From Burkholderia sp. IMCC1007 (GTDB taxonomy: Bacteria; Pseudomonadota; Gammaproteobacteria; Burkholderiales; Burkholderiaceae): DNA of 55,355 nucleotides. Shown piece by piece: positions 1 through 8,115 of the stretch. Position 1 is the first letter of the stretch, and the number at the start of each line of letters is the position of its first letter. The translations under genes were made by a program, and so were the position numbers. The notes beneath the pieces were generated by a model. That model did no database searches. It saw only the letters and a list, made by a program, of their open reading frames with translations, and was not told where the DNA came from. Location of the stretch: assembly GCF_027257875.1 (NCBI RefSeq), contig NZ_JAPVQY010000053.1, positions 1 to 55,355 of the forward strand, in the 5' to 3' direction.

Positions 1-85
1 GGTCGCGGGCGCCCGCGTCGCGCCACCCGCGCGTCGTCAGCGTGACGAGCGTGTGGCGGCGCAGCGGTGTGTCAGCGTGCGGCAC
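1..85 (-). CDS. mdcG: Probable MdcG, malonate decarboxylase holo-ACP synthase (N-terminus only)
   Basis: Only the first ~28 codons lie in the window; the gene runs off the left edge. A GTG start at 85 overlaps the mdcE stop (74-72) and the frame stays open to base 2, reading PLRRHTLVTLTTRGWRDAG after a short leader. The RRHxLV...W pattern and the position after mdcE fit MdcG, the transferase that attaches the phosphoribosyl-dephospho-CoA prosthetic group to the MdcC carrier. The identification rests mainly on operon order, because too little protein is visible for a domain call. MdcB is the other possibility. The true start could be slightly further in. Confidence 0.5.
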   Translation of the reverse strand, partial: MPHADTPLRRHTLVTLTTRGWRDAGARD

Positions 86-779
86 GCGCAAGCGCCTCGA
101 CGCGCTTCGCGACGTCGGCCGCGACCGGCCGGCCGCGCGCCGCACGGCCATCGACGCGCTCGGCCGGCTTGCCGAGCCATTCGCCGACCTGCGCGCCGAG
201 CGAGCGGGCCGGATCGAGCACGGCATCGACGGCGCCCATCTTCACGAGGTTGTCGAGCCCCGGCGCAAACACCGGCGTCGAGCGCGCCATCTCCTTCAGC
301 ACGTCGATCGGCAGCTTCGTCACGCGCGACATCGACGGCAGGTCCATCACTGCCGGCTCGGCGCCCGGCACCGCGAGCAGCGTGCGCGTCGCGAGCGCGG
401 TCGCGATGAATGCGCCCGCGGCCGTATGGCCGTACAGCAGGCCGACCGTGCGGTGCCCGGCGAGCTCCGCGTGCATCAGGCATTTCGCGAGATGCGACAG
501 GCATTCGTTCAGCCCGAGCAGTTCGTCGCGCTTGCTCATCCGCTGGCTGTCGCTGTCGACCAGCACGAGAATCGGCGTATCGCCGCCGCGCTCGATCGTG
601 TCGAGCACGTGCGACGCGAGCGTCACGGCTTCGTCGATGCCGAACGGCAAGCGGTCGGCTACGCCGATCACGTCGACGCGCGTGCCGGCCAGCTCCGCGT
701 GGCCCGCGAGCAACCCGCCCGTTCGCGCGATCGAATGGCCTTTGGGGAACAGCGAGGTCAGTACTTCATCGAGCGTCAT
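72..779 (-). CDS. mdcE: Malonate decarboxylase gamma subunit MdcE
   Basis: 235 aa, starting at ATG 779 with a GGGAGG ribosome-binding site just upstream; reading back to 1172 in this frame is spurious because it crosses mdcD. The protein starts MTLDEVLTSLFPKGHS and is the carboxyltransferase-type subunit. With MdcD it forms the malonyl-S-ACP decarboxylase that releases CO2 and regenerates acetyl-S-ACP. Crotonase-fold features include the GHRTVGLLYGHTAAGAFIA segment. Length matches the family (about 235-240 aa). Unlike the rest of the operon, it is separated from mdcD by about 199 bp of hairpin-rich DNA (separate entry). Its stop overlaps the start of probable mdcG. Confidence 0.9.
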   Translation of the reverse strand: MTLDEVLTSLFPKGHSIARTGGLLAGHAELAGTRVDVIGVADRLPFGIDEAVTLASHVLDTIERGGDTPILVLVDSDSQRMSKRDELLGLNECLSHLAKCLMHAELAGHRTVGLLYGHTAAGAFIATALATRTLLAVPGAEPAVMDLPSMSRVTKLPIDVLKEMARSTPVFAPGLDNLVKMGAVDAVLDPARSLGAQVGEWLGKPAERVDGRAARGRPVAADVAKRVEALARAAR

Positions 780-978
780 GCCGCCTCCCGCCGGGCCGCC
801 CCGAGGGGCGTAGCGGGGAATTCGCGGAGCATCGCTCCGCGCCCGCGCAGCCGGCCGGCTTTGCAAAGCAGGCCGTGGACGGCAGGCGCCCCCTCGCGGG
901 GAGCCGTGCATGGGACCGGAGTAAGCGCTGAAGCGCCAACTCCGGTCGACAGCGAACGAAGTGAGCGTGGGGGTCGTT
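780..978. repeat. Hairpin-rich intergenic element between mdcD and mdcE
   Basis: These 199 bp interrupt an otherwise tightly packed operon and contain several nested inverted repeats. An 8-bp perfect stem CGCGGAGC (823-830)/GCTCCGCG (834-841) is followed by a GC-rich stretch with GCTTTGCAAAGC, and then by a 9-bp perfect stem GACCGGAGT (914-922)/ACTCCGGTC (939-947). The loop of the last stem contains AAGCGCTGAAGCGCC (923-937). No good ORF is seen in either direction. It looks like a REP-like structured element or an mRNA processing/attenuation element. A 15-nt core almost identical to the loop recurs in the thiC leader (47133-47147). Confidence 0.55.
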
Positions 979-1917
979 TCATTTCTGCTCCTGTAACTGG
1001 TCGGCGAGCTTCGCGAATGCGTCGTCCGGCATGCCGGGAATCGCTTCCGGCTCGTCCGCGCCGAGCGCACGCCACACGTCGAGCGCATCCTTGCATGCGC
1101 CGAACCGTTCGACGCGCGCCTCGAGACGCGCCTGCTCCGCGCGCAGCATCGCCGCATCGAACTTCGGCGCACGGCCGAGCAGTTCGAGCGCGGCCGCGCG
1201 AAACGCGTCGGGCGTATCGGCCACGTAGCGATCCGCGCCGCCGATCAGCCGGCGATGCTTGCCGCCCATCGTGCGCCAGATCAGCGCGCGGTCCTTCGCG
1301 TCGAATTCCTCGACGCCGCGATTGGTCTCGATCACTTCAGGCCCCGACACGCTGATACGCCCCTGCTCCGACACCGCGAGCGCCGAACAGCATGCGGCAA
1401 GCAGACCGCCGCCGCCGTAGCAGCCCGCGCGGCCGCCGATCAGCCCGATCACCGGCACGCCGGCCGCGCGCGCTTCGACGAGCGCGCGCATGATCTCGGC
1501 GATCGCCAGTTCGCCCGCGTTCGCTTCCTGCAACCGCACCCCGCCCGTATCGAACAGGATCAGCACCGGCGTGCCGAGTTCGCGCGCCGCGCGCAGCAGC
1601 CCCGTGAGTTTCGCGCCGTGCACTTCGCCGAACGCGCCGCCCATGAAGCGGCCCTCCTGCGCGGCGACGAACACCGGCTGGCCGTCGAGCCGGCCGTGGC
1701 CGACCACCATCCCGTCGTCGAACTGCTGCGGCAGGTCGAACAGCGGCAGGTGCGGGCTCGTCACGCGTTCGCCCGGCCCGAGAAATTCGGTGAAGCTGCC
1801 CGCATCGAGCAGCCCGTCGACACGCTGGCGCGCCGACGCTTCGTACCAGCTCGCGCCGCTCGCGACGAACGCCGGGGCATCATGGGCGTCGTGGGTGTCA
1901 TGAATGTCGGTCATCAT
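979..1917 (-). CDS. mdcD: Malonate decarboxylase beta subunit MdcD
   Basis: 312 aa, biotin-independent malonyl-ACP decarboxylase beta chain of the carboxyltransferase family. Recognisable segments are ASWYEASARQRVDGLLD near the N-terminus, the ARELGTPVLILFDTGGVRLQEA region, and VPVIGLIGGRAGCYGGGG, the oxyanion/acyl-binding region of carboxyltransferases. It works with MdcE on the malonyl group carried by MdcC. The start codon is one of two consecutive ATGs (1917 or 1914); the first overlaps the mdcC stop as ATGA, so translational coupling is likely. Length is normal for the family. Confidence 0.92.
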   Translation of the reverse strand: MMTDIHDTHDAHDAPAFVASGASWYEASARQRVDGLLDAGSFTEFLGPGERVTSPHLPLFDLPQQFDDGMVVGHGRLDGQPVFVAAQEGRFMGGAFGEVHGAKLTGLLRAARELGTPVLILFDTGGVRLQEANAGELAIAEIMRALVEARAAGVPVIGLIGGRAGCYGGGGLLAACCSALAVSEQGRISVSGPEVIETNRGVEEFDAKDRALIWRTMGGKHRRLIGGADRYVADTPDAFRAAALELLGRAPKFDAAMLRAEQARLEARVERFGACKDALDVWRALGADEPEAIPGMPDDAFAKLADQLQEQK

Positions 1918-2228
1918 GCGTCCCCCTCGATCGCGCGCACGGCCTGCGCGAGCCGCAGCGACACCATGTCGGGCCGCGCGCCGCCGTCGTTGATCGACAG
2001 CTTCAGGCCGCCCGGCGTACGCCGTTCGACGAAGTCCGACACGACGGCCTGCCATACCGCGCCGAAACCGACCGCCGCGGTGCGGATGTCGATCTCGCAT
2101 TCGTTGCCCGGCAGCACGCGCTCGACGAGCACCTCGAGATTGCCGGACGCGACCACGCCGACGAGCGCCGTGGCCAGTTCGCCCTTCGCGCGCTCGCGCG
2201 CGGTGAAGCGGTAGTTCAACTGTTCCAT
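1914..2228 (-). CDS. mdcC: Malonate decarboxylase acyl carrier protein MdcC (delta subunit)
   Basis: 104 aa, usual MdcC size. The start is ATG 2228 (MEQLNYRF), 10 bp after the mdcA stop. MdcC carries the 2'-(5''-phosphoribosyl)-3'-dephospho-CoA group on a serine; the VVASGNLEVL segment places that serine at about residue 28. It shuttles acetyl and malonyl thioesters between MdcA and MdcDE in the cytoplasm. The 3' end overlaps the mdcD start. Longer in-frame readings upstream run into the mdcA coding region and are rejected. Confidence 0.92.
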   Translation of the reverse strand: MEQLNYRFTARERAKGELATALVGVVASGNLEVLVERVLPGNECEIDIRTAAVGFGAVWQAVVSDFVERRTPGGLKLSINDGGARPDMVSLRLAQAVRAIEGDA

Positions 2229-2238
2229 GCCCTCTTCC

Positions 2239-3885
2239 TCACCAGTTGCGGAACCGGGCCGGCGGCGCATACAGGCCGCCCGACCAGTGCACGAGATCCT
2301 TGATCGAACGCGCGGCGAGCCAGCGGCGGTCGGCGTCGAGCGGATCGATGCCGAGATCCTCCGGGCGGCGGATCACGCCGCGCTCGCGCAGGCGCTCGAC
2401 CATCTTCTTGTCGCGGCCACGGCCGATTTCCGTATAGCCAGCCACGCCGCGAATCGCATGCTCGCGCTCGTCCTTGTCGCGGCACATCAAGAGGTTCGCG
2501 ATCCCCTCCTCGGTGACGATGTGCGTGACGTCGTCGCCGTAGACCATGATCGGCGCGAGATCGAGCTGCAGCTTGTCCGCGAGCTTCAGCGCGTCGAGCT
2601 TCTCGACGAACATCGGCACGTTCTTGTCGCCGAACGTCTCGCCGATCTGCACGACGAGCTTGCGGCCGCGCCTGAGCGCCGCCGGCGTGTCGGGGTCGGC
2701 TTCCGCGCCGGCCTTCAGCCACGGCTCGCTCGGATGGCGCCGGCCGCGCGCATCGCTGCCCATGTTCGGCGCGCCGCCGAAGCCGGCGATCCGCTCGGCG
2801 GTGACCGTCGACGAATGACCGGACAGGTCGATCTGCAGCGTCGAGCCGATGAACATGTCGCATGCATAGAGGCCGGCCGTCTGGCAGAACGCGCGGTTCG
2901 AGCGCAACGACCCGTCGGGGCCCGTGAACCACACGTCGGAGCGCGCGCGGATGTAGTCGTCCATCCCGACCTCGGAACCGAAGCAGTGGACCTGCTCGAC
3001 CCAGCCCGATTCGATCGCGGGAATCAGCGTCGGGTGCGGATTGAGCGCCCAGTGCGTGCAGACCTTGCCCTTCAGCCCGAGCTTCGCGCCGTAGGTCGGC
3101 AGCAGCAGCTCGATCGCGGCCGTGTTGAAGCCGATCCCGTGGTTCAGGCGCTTGATCCCGTACGGCTCGTAGATGCCCTTGATCGCGAGCATCGCGGTCA
3201 GGATCTGCGTCTCGGTGATCGCGGCCGGGTCGCGCGTGAACAGCGGCTCGACGTAGAACGGCCGGCCGGCCTCGACGACGAAGTGCACGCGATCGCCGGG
3301 AATGTCGACGCGCGGCACCTTGTCGACGATGCGGTCGACCTGTGCGATCACGATGCCGTCCTTGAACGCGGTGGCTTCGACGACGGTCGGCGTGTCCTCG
3401 GTGTTCGGGCCGGTGTACAGGTTGCCGTCGGCGTCGGCGCTGACCGCGGCGATCAGCGCGACCTGCGGCGTGAGGTCGATGAAGTAGCGCGCGAACAGCT
3501 CGAGATACGTGTGCACCGCGCCGAGCGCGATCTTGCCGCCGAACAGCAGCTTCGCGATCCGCTGCGACTGCGGGCCGGAATACGCGAAATCGAGGCGCTT
3601 CGCGATCCCGCGCTCGAACACGTCGAGATGCTCGGGCAGCACGACGCCCGACTGCACCATGTGCAAGTCGTGCACCTTCGCGCTGTCGACGTCGGCGAGC
3701 GCCGTCGCGAGCAGGTCGGCCTGCTTCTGGTTGTCGCCTTCGAGGCAAACGCGGTCGCCGGGGCGCAGCACCGCTTCGAGCAACGCGACGGCGTCGCGCG
3801 CATCGACCCGCTTGCCGCGCGCGAAAGCCGCACCGGCCGCGAGGCGTGCATCGCGCGCCTGCCGCGCGTGATTCCATCCCGTCAT
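2239..3885 (-). CDS. mdcA: Malonate decarboxylase alpha subunit MdcA (acetyl-ACP:malonate transferase)
   Basis: 548 aa CoA-transferase-family subunit. It exchanges acetyl for malonate on the MdcC carrier, giving malonyl-S-ACP plus acetate. Diagnostic stretches include RVCLEGDNQKQADLL near residue 45, SGPQSQRIAKLLFGG, NLYTGPNTEDTPTVVEATAF, IGSTLQIDLSGHSSTVTA and a C-terminal GGLYAPPARFRNW. Full length for the family. The start at 3885 has a GGGAGAA ribosome-binding site. It is preceded by a 164-bp gap to madM holding a copy of a candidate MdcR operator (3946-3969), so the catalytic genes may have their own promoter besides read-through from madLM. Confidence 0.95.
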   Translation of the reverse strand: MTGWNHARQARDARLAAGAAFARGKRVDARDAVALLEAVLRPGDRVCLEGDNQKQADLLATALADVDSAKVHDLHMVQSGVVLPEHLDVFERGIAKRLDFAYSGPQSQRIAKLLFGGKIALGAVHTYLELFARYFIDLTPQVALIAAVSADADGNLYTGPNTEDTPTVVEATAFKDGIVIAQVDRIVDKVPRVDIPGDRVHFVVEAGRPFYVEPLFTRDPAAITETQILTAMLAIKGIYEPYGIKRLNHGIGFNTAAIELLLPTYGAKLGLKGKVCTHWALNPHPTLIPAIESGWVEQVHCFGSEVGMDDYIRARSDVWFTGPDGSLRSNRAFCQTAGLYACDMFIGSTLQIDLSGHSSTVTAERIAGFGGAPNMGSDARGRRHPSEPWLKAGAEADPDTPAALRRGRKLVVQIGETFGDKNVPMFVEKLDALKLADKLQLDLAPIMVYGDDVTHIVTEEGIANLLMCRDKDEREHAIRGVAGYTEIGRGRDKKMVERLRERGVIRRPEDLGIDPLDADRRWLAARSIKDLVHWSGGLYAPPARFRNW

Positions 3886-3945
3886 GAACAGTTCTCCCGC
3901 TTCGATGGTTCAGCGGCATTCTAAGCCTGGTGCCGCCGCCGATTG

Positions 3946-3969
3946 ATGAAGTTGACGAATGCGACTCAG
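3946..3969. promoter_or_regulatory. Candidate MdcR operator upstream of mdcA
   Basis: A 24-bp site beginning ATGAAGTTG and ending CTCAG matches 20 of 24 positions with 5524-5547 next to the mdcR start. Shared parts are ATGAAGTTG, CGAA, CGA and TCAG. The ends form an imperfect dyad (TGAA...TTCA in the other copy), as expected for a LysR-type site. It lies 61 bp before the mdcA ATG in the only sizeable gap among madL, madM and mdcA. The repeat is seen directly; binding by MdcR is inferred. Confidence 0.55.
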
Positions 3970-4049
3970 AGGACGCCGCGATGGATGCGGCCCGCTACGG
4001 CGCACGCGTGCCGGCCGCACGCGCGGGCCGCCCGAATCGGACGTGACGG

Positions 4050-4817
4050 CTACGCGCCGACCAGTGCGCGCGTCGTGAAGAACAGCACCGACGGCCCGAG
4101 CAGGCAGCCGACGCCGGTATGGAACGTCGCGACCAGCGCGCCGTACGGCACGAGGCGGCGATCGGTCGCGGCGAGCCCGGCACTCACGCCGCTGACGGTA
4201 CCGGCGAGGCCGCCGAAGATCATCGCGGAGCGCGGCGTCTTCAGGCCCATGAAGTTGGCCGCGACCGGCGTGCCGATCATCACGATGATCGCCTTCACGA
4301 GCCCCGTCGCGATGCTGAGCGCGATCACGTCGGAACTCGCGCCGATCGCCGCGCCCGTCACCGGCCCGACGATGTAGGTGACGGCGCCCGCGCCGATGGT
4401 CGTCATGCTGACCGCATCGGTGTAGCCGAATGCACGCGCGATGCACGCGCCGACGATGAACGGCAGCACGGTGCCGAGCAGCAGCGACACGACGCCGACG
4501 AGCCCCGCCTTGCGCGCCTCGGTGGGCTGCACTTCGAACGCGGTCGCGACGATCGCGAAATCGCGCAGCATCGCGCCGCCCATCAGGCCGATACCGGCGA
4601 ACAGCTTGACGTCGGCCAGCCCTTTCTCGCCGCCGGTGAAGGCGCCGCCGACGTAGGCGAGCACGAGACCGATCACGATCGCGATCGCGGAGCCGTGCAC
4701 GCGGCCGAACGTGAGCTTGCGCGACGCGATCGACGACAGCCACATGATCAGGCCGACCAGCGCGAACGACGCGACGAGCCCGTTGTGGGCGACGGTTTTT
4801 TCGAGCATCTGCAGCAT
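4050..4817 (-). CDS. madM: Malonate transporter subunit MadM
   Basis: 255 aa integral membrane protein, starting MLQMLEKTVAHNGLVASFALVG at ATG 4817, with about seven hydrophobic segments and glycine-rich stretches such as MTTIGAGAVTYIVGPVTGAAIG and AMIFGGLAGTVSGVSAGLA. Length and pattern match MadM, which with MadL forms the sodium-dependent malonate symporter first described in Malonomonas rubra. The start lies 11 bp downstream of the madL stop. Placement ahead of mdcA in transcription order supplies substrate for the decarboxylase. Confidence 0.92.
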   Translation of the reverse strand: MLQMLEKTVAHNGLVASFALVGLIMWLSSIASRKLTFGRVHGSAIAIVIGLVLAYVGGAFTGGEKGLADVKLFAGIGLMGGAMLRDFAIVATAFEVQPTEARKAGLVGVVSLLLGTVLPFIVGACIARAFGYTDAVSMTTIGAGAVTYIVGPVTGAAIGASSDVIALSIATGLVKAIIVMIGTPVAANFMGLKTPRSAMIFGGLAGTVSGVSAGLAATDRRLVPYGALVATFHTGVGCLLGPSVLFFTTRALVGA

Positions 4818-4828
4818 GGCGGCCTCCG

Positions 4829-5224
4829 TTATTGTTCTTCGAATTGCGGCACGCCCGCGAAGGCGGTGTCGTCGCGCCCCGTGCGCACGAGTACCGCGAT
4901 GCAGCATGCGCAGATCGCGGCCGCACCGATCGCAGCGAGCAGCGCGACCGGGCCGCCCTTCAGCGCGGCGACGACGTTCTGGTTGGCGGCCATCGCGACG
5001 ACGACCGGGATATACATCGCGCCCCAGAAACCGACACCGGCCTCGGTCTCCTTCGGCAGCCAGCCGCGCCGGTGCAGCCACAAACGCAGGCAGATCAGCA
5101 GCAGCATCGCGATGCCGACGCCGCCGACGTTGGTCTTCACGCCGATCGCGGTGCCCAGCAGGTCGCCGAGGAACAGCCCGGCCAGATGGCAGAACGCCAG
5201 CAGCGCGGTTCCGTAGATGATCAT
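4829..5224 (-). CDS. madL: Malonate transporter subunit MadL
   Basis: 131 aa membrane protein with about four transmembrane segments, beginning MIIYGTALLAFCHLAGLFLGD at ATG 5224. The segment GVKTNVGGVGIAMLLLI and the final residues VPQFEEQ are typical of MadL. It is the first gene of the malonate operon and is divergent from mdcR across a 322-bp regulatory gap. Longer in-frame readings (to 5521) lack a ribosome-binding site and enter the promoter region, so they are rejected. Confidence 0.92.
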   Translation of the reverse strand: MIIYGTALLAFCHLAGLFLGDLLGTAIGVKTNVGGVGIAMLLLICLRLWLHRRGWLPKETEAGVGFWGAMYIPVVVAMAANQNVVAALKGGPVALLAAIGAAAICACCIAVLVRTGRDDTAFAGVPQFEEQ

Positions 5225-5546
5225 GAGTCGTCTCCAGTCTCTTCGTGACGGACGCCTGACACCTGCAAGAGCCAGCGCCCGCACGCAATCCCGCGCGCGG
5301 ATGGTCTGTCTCCTGCGGCGGGGCGCCGCGGCCCGGCGGCTCGTCGTGCGAGCGCGTTCTCGGGGTCGATGGAATGATGCGGTTTCGGGCCGGACGCCGG
5401 ATGGCTTAGACTGACCGATACAGTCGGCGGCGCGACACGGGCGACGCGTCCGATGCGCCCCCCGGTTCGCAGGGGCCGCACTGGCGCGTGATCCGATACT
5501 AGCCCCGCACGATCCGGCCATTTATGAAGTTGTCGAAACCGATTCA
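5225..5546. promoter_or_regulatory. Divergent madL/mdcR control region
   Basis: 322 bp without a gene. It contains a dyad GACTG (5409-5413), N7, CAGTC (5421-5425), a plausible LysR-type T-N11-A site for the madL promoter. It also holds the second copy of the 24-bp candidate MdcR operator (5524-5547), which touches the first possible mdcR start codon and so suits autoregulation. No clear -35/-10 pair stands out. Confidence 0.55.
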
Positions 5547-6407
5547 GTGGATTTAGCAATGCGTCCCTTACCGCCCGAGCTGCTGCGCAGCTTCGTCGCC
5601 GTCGCGCAGTCCGGCAGCTTCACCGCCGCGTCCGAGCGCGTGAGCCTGTCGCAGTCGACCGTCAGCCAGCACATCCGCCGCCTCGAGGAGCTGCTCGACC
5701 GGCCGCTGTTCGAGCGCGACACGCGCAACGTGCACCTGTCGCAGCACGGCGACGCGCTGTTCCGCTACGCGGTGCGCATCCTCGAGCTGATGGACGAGGC
5801 CGTCACGTCGGTATGCGGGCCGCCGCTGTCGGGCAAGGTGCGGCTCGCGATGTCGGAGGATTTCGCGTCCGCGCACCTGACGGCCGCGCTCGCGAGCTTC
5901 GTGCAGCGCAATCCGGAAGTCGAGCTCGCGATCTCGACCGGGTTGTCGGGTGACCTGTTCGACGCGCTCGACGAAGGCCGCCACGATCTCGTGTTCGCGA
6001 AGCGCGTCGCGGGCAGCCGGCGCGGCCGCGTGATCCGCAGCGAGCCGCTTTACTGGTGCACCGGTCCCGATTCGCGCCTTACCGGCCACGAGGCCGTGCT
6101 GCCGCTCGCGATGCACCCGGAGCCGAGCGTGTCGCGCCGCCGCGTGCTCGAGTCGCTCGAGGCGGTCGGCCGGCCTTACCGGATCGCCGTCGTGAGCAGC
6201 AGCATCGCGGTGCTGCGCGCGGCCGCGAGCGCGGGGCTCGGCGTCAGCGCGTTCGCCGGCTACGTGATTCCGGCCGGGCTCGCGCGGCTCGACGCGGGGC
6301 TGCCCGAACTCGGCGAACTCGAATACGTGATCGACCGGCCGGCGGCCGCATCGCGCTCGACGCTCGCGCTCGAAGCGACGCTGATCGCGGCGGCGGCCGA
6401 GCTGTAG
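5547..6407 (+). CDS. mdcR: LysR-family regulator, probable malonate operon activator MdcR
   Basis: 286 aa from GTG 5547, or 282 aa from ATG 5559; the ATG is likelier because the GTG overlaps the candidate operator. The N-terminal helix-turn-helix reads LLRSFVAVAQSGSFTAASERVSLSQSTVSQHIRRLEELL in register with LysR proteins (residues about 10-48), followed by a periplasmic-binding-protein-like effector domain from about residue 90. Divergent orientation to madLM-mdcACDE and the shared 24-bp sites support a role as the malonate-responsive regulator. The function is inferred from context. Confidence 0.85.
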   Translation: MDLAMRPLPPELLRSFVAVAQSGSFTAASERVSLSQSTVSQHIRRLEELLDRPLFERDTRNVHLSQHGDALFRYAVRILELMDEAVTSVCGPPLSGKVRLAMSEDFASAHLTAALASFVQRNPEVELAISTGLSGDLFDALDEGRHDLVFAKRVAGSRRGRVIRSEPLYWCTGPDSRLTGHEAVLPLAMHPEPSVSRRRVLESLEAVGRPYRIAVVSSSIAVLRAAASAGLGVSAFAGYVIPAGLARLDAGLPELGELEYVIDRPAAASRSTLALEATLIAAAAEL

Positions 6408-6485
6408 CCGCGGCTGTCGCGCGCGTGACCGTAGCGCCCGCAGACGAGCGTTCAGCAATAGTCGCCGCGCAGCGCGGCGACAGGT

Positions 6486-7403
6486 TCAGGGCAGGAAGCT
6501 GCGGCGTCGCGCGTCGATCAGTTCGACGAGCAGCCGGTCGCGCTCGGCAGCGAGTTCCTGCATCGAGCGCTCGCCCTGGATCGCGCGCAGTTCGTCGTTC
6601 AGCTTGCGATCGACGTCCGGATCGAACGATGGCGTACCGAGATCGTCCCACCACGTCGTGATCGGCCCCGACAGATGTTCGAGGAAGTGCGCGATCCCGC
6701 CCGCGCCGCCGCCGAGGTGATACGTCAGGCACTGCCCCATCAGCCCCCAGCGCAAGCCCGGGCCCCACGCGACTGCCTTGTCCGCATCGGCGACGCTCAC
6801 CACGCCTTCGCCGACGAGGTGATACACCTCGCGAAACAGCGCGGCCGCGAGCCGGTTCGCGACGTGGCCCGTCATTTCCTTGTTCAGCACGATCGTCTGC
6901 TTGCCGAGCGCGTCGTAGAACGCCTTCACGCGCGCGATCACGCCGGCATCCGTCGCATCGCCGCCGACCAGCTCGACGAGCGGAATCAGGTGCGGCGGGT
7001 TGAACGGATGCGCGATCAGGCAGCGCTCCGGATGCTTGTCGCATGCGGTCTGGATCTCGGACATCTTCAGGCCCGACGAGCTCGACGCGATCGGGACGTG
7101 CGCGGGCAGCACGTCGTCCATCTGACGATACAGCGCGCGCTTCAGGTCGAGCCGCTCGGGGCCGTTTTCCTGTACGAAGTCGACGCCGTCGAGCGCGCGG
7201 GAGAGATCGGCGTCGAACGACAGCCGCGCGCAAAGTGCGGCCGCCCGCTCGCCGAGAAACGCGGCGAGCGCGTCGCGCAGCCGCGTGTCCGCCTGCGGCG
7301 CGGGATCGGTCGCGACGACGTCGAAGCCCTGCGACAGGTAGAAAGCCGCCCAGCTCGCGCCGATCACGCCGGCCCCGACGATCGCGATGCGTTGAATGTC
7401 CAT
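6486..7403 (-). CDS. 3-hydroxyacyl-CoA dehydrogenase family protein (carnitine dehydrogenase-like)
   Basis: 305 aa, start MDIQRIAIVGAGVIGASWA at ATG 7403. The N-terminal Rossmann fold has the GAGVIG dinucleotide motif (residues 9-14) with Asp about 20 residues later (VVATDPAP), so NAD is the likely cofactor. The catalytic SSSSG and HPFNPPHLIPLVELVGG motifs follow, then the C-terminal helical domain (NKEMTGHVANRLAAALFREV). L-carnitine dehydrogenases, 3-hydroxybutyryl-CoA dehydrogenases and L-gulonate dehydrogenases share this plan. The sequence does not settle the substrate. No operon partner is evident. Confidence 0.8.
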   Translation of the reverse strand: MDIQRIAIVGAGVIGASWAAFYLSQGFDVVATDPAPQADTRLRDALAAFLGERAAALCARLSFDADLSRALDGVDFVQENGPERLDLKRALYRQMDDVLPAHVPIASSSSGLKMSEIQTACDKHPERCLIAHPFNPPHLIPLVELVGGDATDAGVIARVKAFYDALGKQTIVLNKEMTGHVANRLAAALFREVYHLVGEGVVSVADADKAVAWGPGLRWGLMGQCLTYHLGGGAGGIAHFLEHLSGPITTWWDDLGTPSFDPDVDRKLNDELRAIQGERSMQELAAERDRLLVELIDARRRSFLP

Positions 7404-7502
7404 GTGCGTCCCGTCTCCGTGGTCTGTGGATAGCACGACGATTGTCGCATCGATTCCCGTCGATTCGCGTCGTCACACGTTGATGCAGATTGCAATTTCC
7501 CT

Positions 7503-7530
7503 CTTGAAAACCGCTGACGCGGCCTCTAAT
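7503..7530 (+). promoter_or_regulatory. Sigma-32 (RpoH)-like heat-shock promoter
   Basis: CTTGAAA (7503-7509), a 13-nt spacer, then CCTCTAAT (7523-7530) resembles the RpoH consensus CTTGAAA-N11-16-CCCCATNT. It lies about 130 bp upstream of the first of two small heat-shock protein genes, where such a promoter is expected. Confidence 0.6.
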
Positions 7531-7658
7531 TACCGGTTACCCGGCAGCGCCCGTCACACGCACTGCCCCCGTTTCGACTCGGCGCAAAGCCGCGTATCGC
7601 ACTCGCCATCGGCGTCGCGTCGTCGCGTCTTTCGCGTTTCATGTTCCGGAGGAATTCC

Positions 7659-8099
7659 ATGAGCGGCATTTATAACGGCAACGACCTGTTCGACGAATTC
7701 GCCCGCCTGCAGCGGCAGATAGCGGGCCTGTTCGGCGAGCTGCCGACCGGTATCCGCGCGGTGCGTCCCGGCGCGTTCCCCGCGCTGAACGTCGGTACTA
7801 CCGAAGATGCAATCGAGATCGTCGCATTCGCACCCGGCATGAGCGCGGCCGACTTCGACGTCTCGATCGACAAGGAGCTGCTGACGATCAGCGGCGAACG
7901 CAAGCCCGCGCCGCGCGACGCCGGCGACGATGTGCGCAGCTATGCGCAGGAACGCTTTCACGGCACGTTCCGCCGCGTCGTCGAACTGCCGCAGAACGCC
8001 GATGCCGACAACGTCAGCGCCCGCTACGAAAACGGCTGCCTGCTGATTCGCGTCGGCCGGCGCGAGGCATCGAAGCCGCGTGCGATCACCGTCCAGTAA
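7659..8099 (+). CDS. Small heat-shock protein, Hsp20 family (first of pair)
   Basis: 146 aa, start ATG 7659 behind a strong GGAGGAA ribosome-binding site; an earlier in-frame ATG at 7641 precedes that site and is rejected. The alpha-crystallin domain spans about residues 40-140: FPALNVGTTEDAIEIVAFAPGMSAADFDV, then LLTISGERK, then GTFRRVVELP...ARYENGCLLIRV with the conserved glycine-leucine motif. Small heat-shock proteins bind unfolding clients in the cytoplasm without ATP. It is 16 bp from the second hsp20 gene, so co-transcribed, and probably driven by the upstream sigma-32-like promoter. Confidence 0.93.
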   Translation: MSGIYNGNDLFDEFARLQRQIAGLFGELPTGIRAVRPGAFPALNVGTTEDAIEIVAFAPGMSAADFDVSIDKELLTISGERKPAPRDAGDDVRSYAQERFHGTFRRVVELPQNADADNVSARYENGCLLIRVGRREASKPRAITVQ

Positions 8100-8115
8100 C
8101 TTTCAGGAGAACGAC

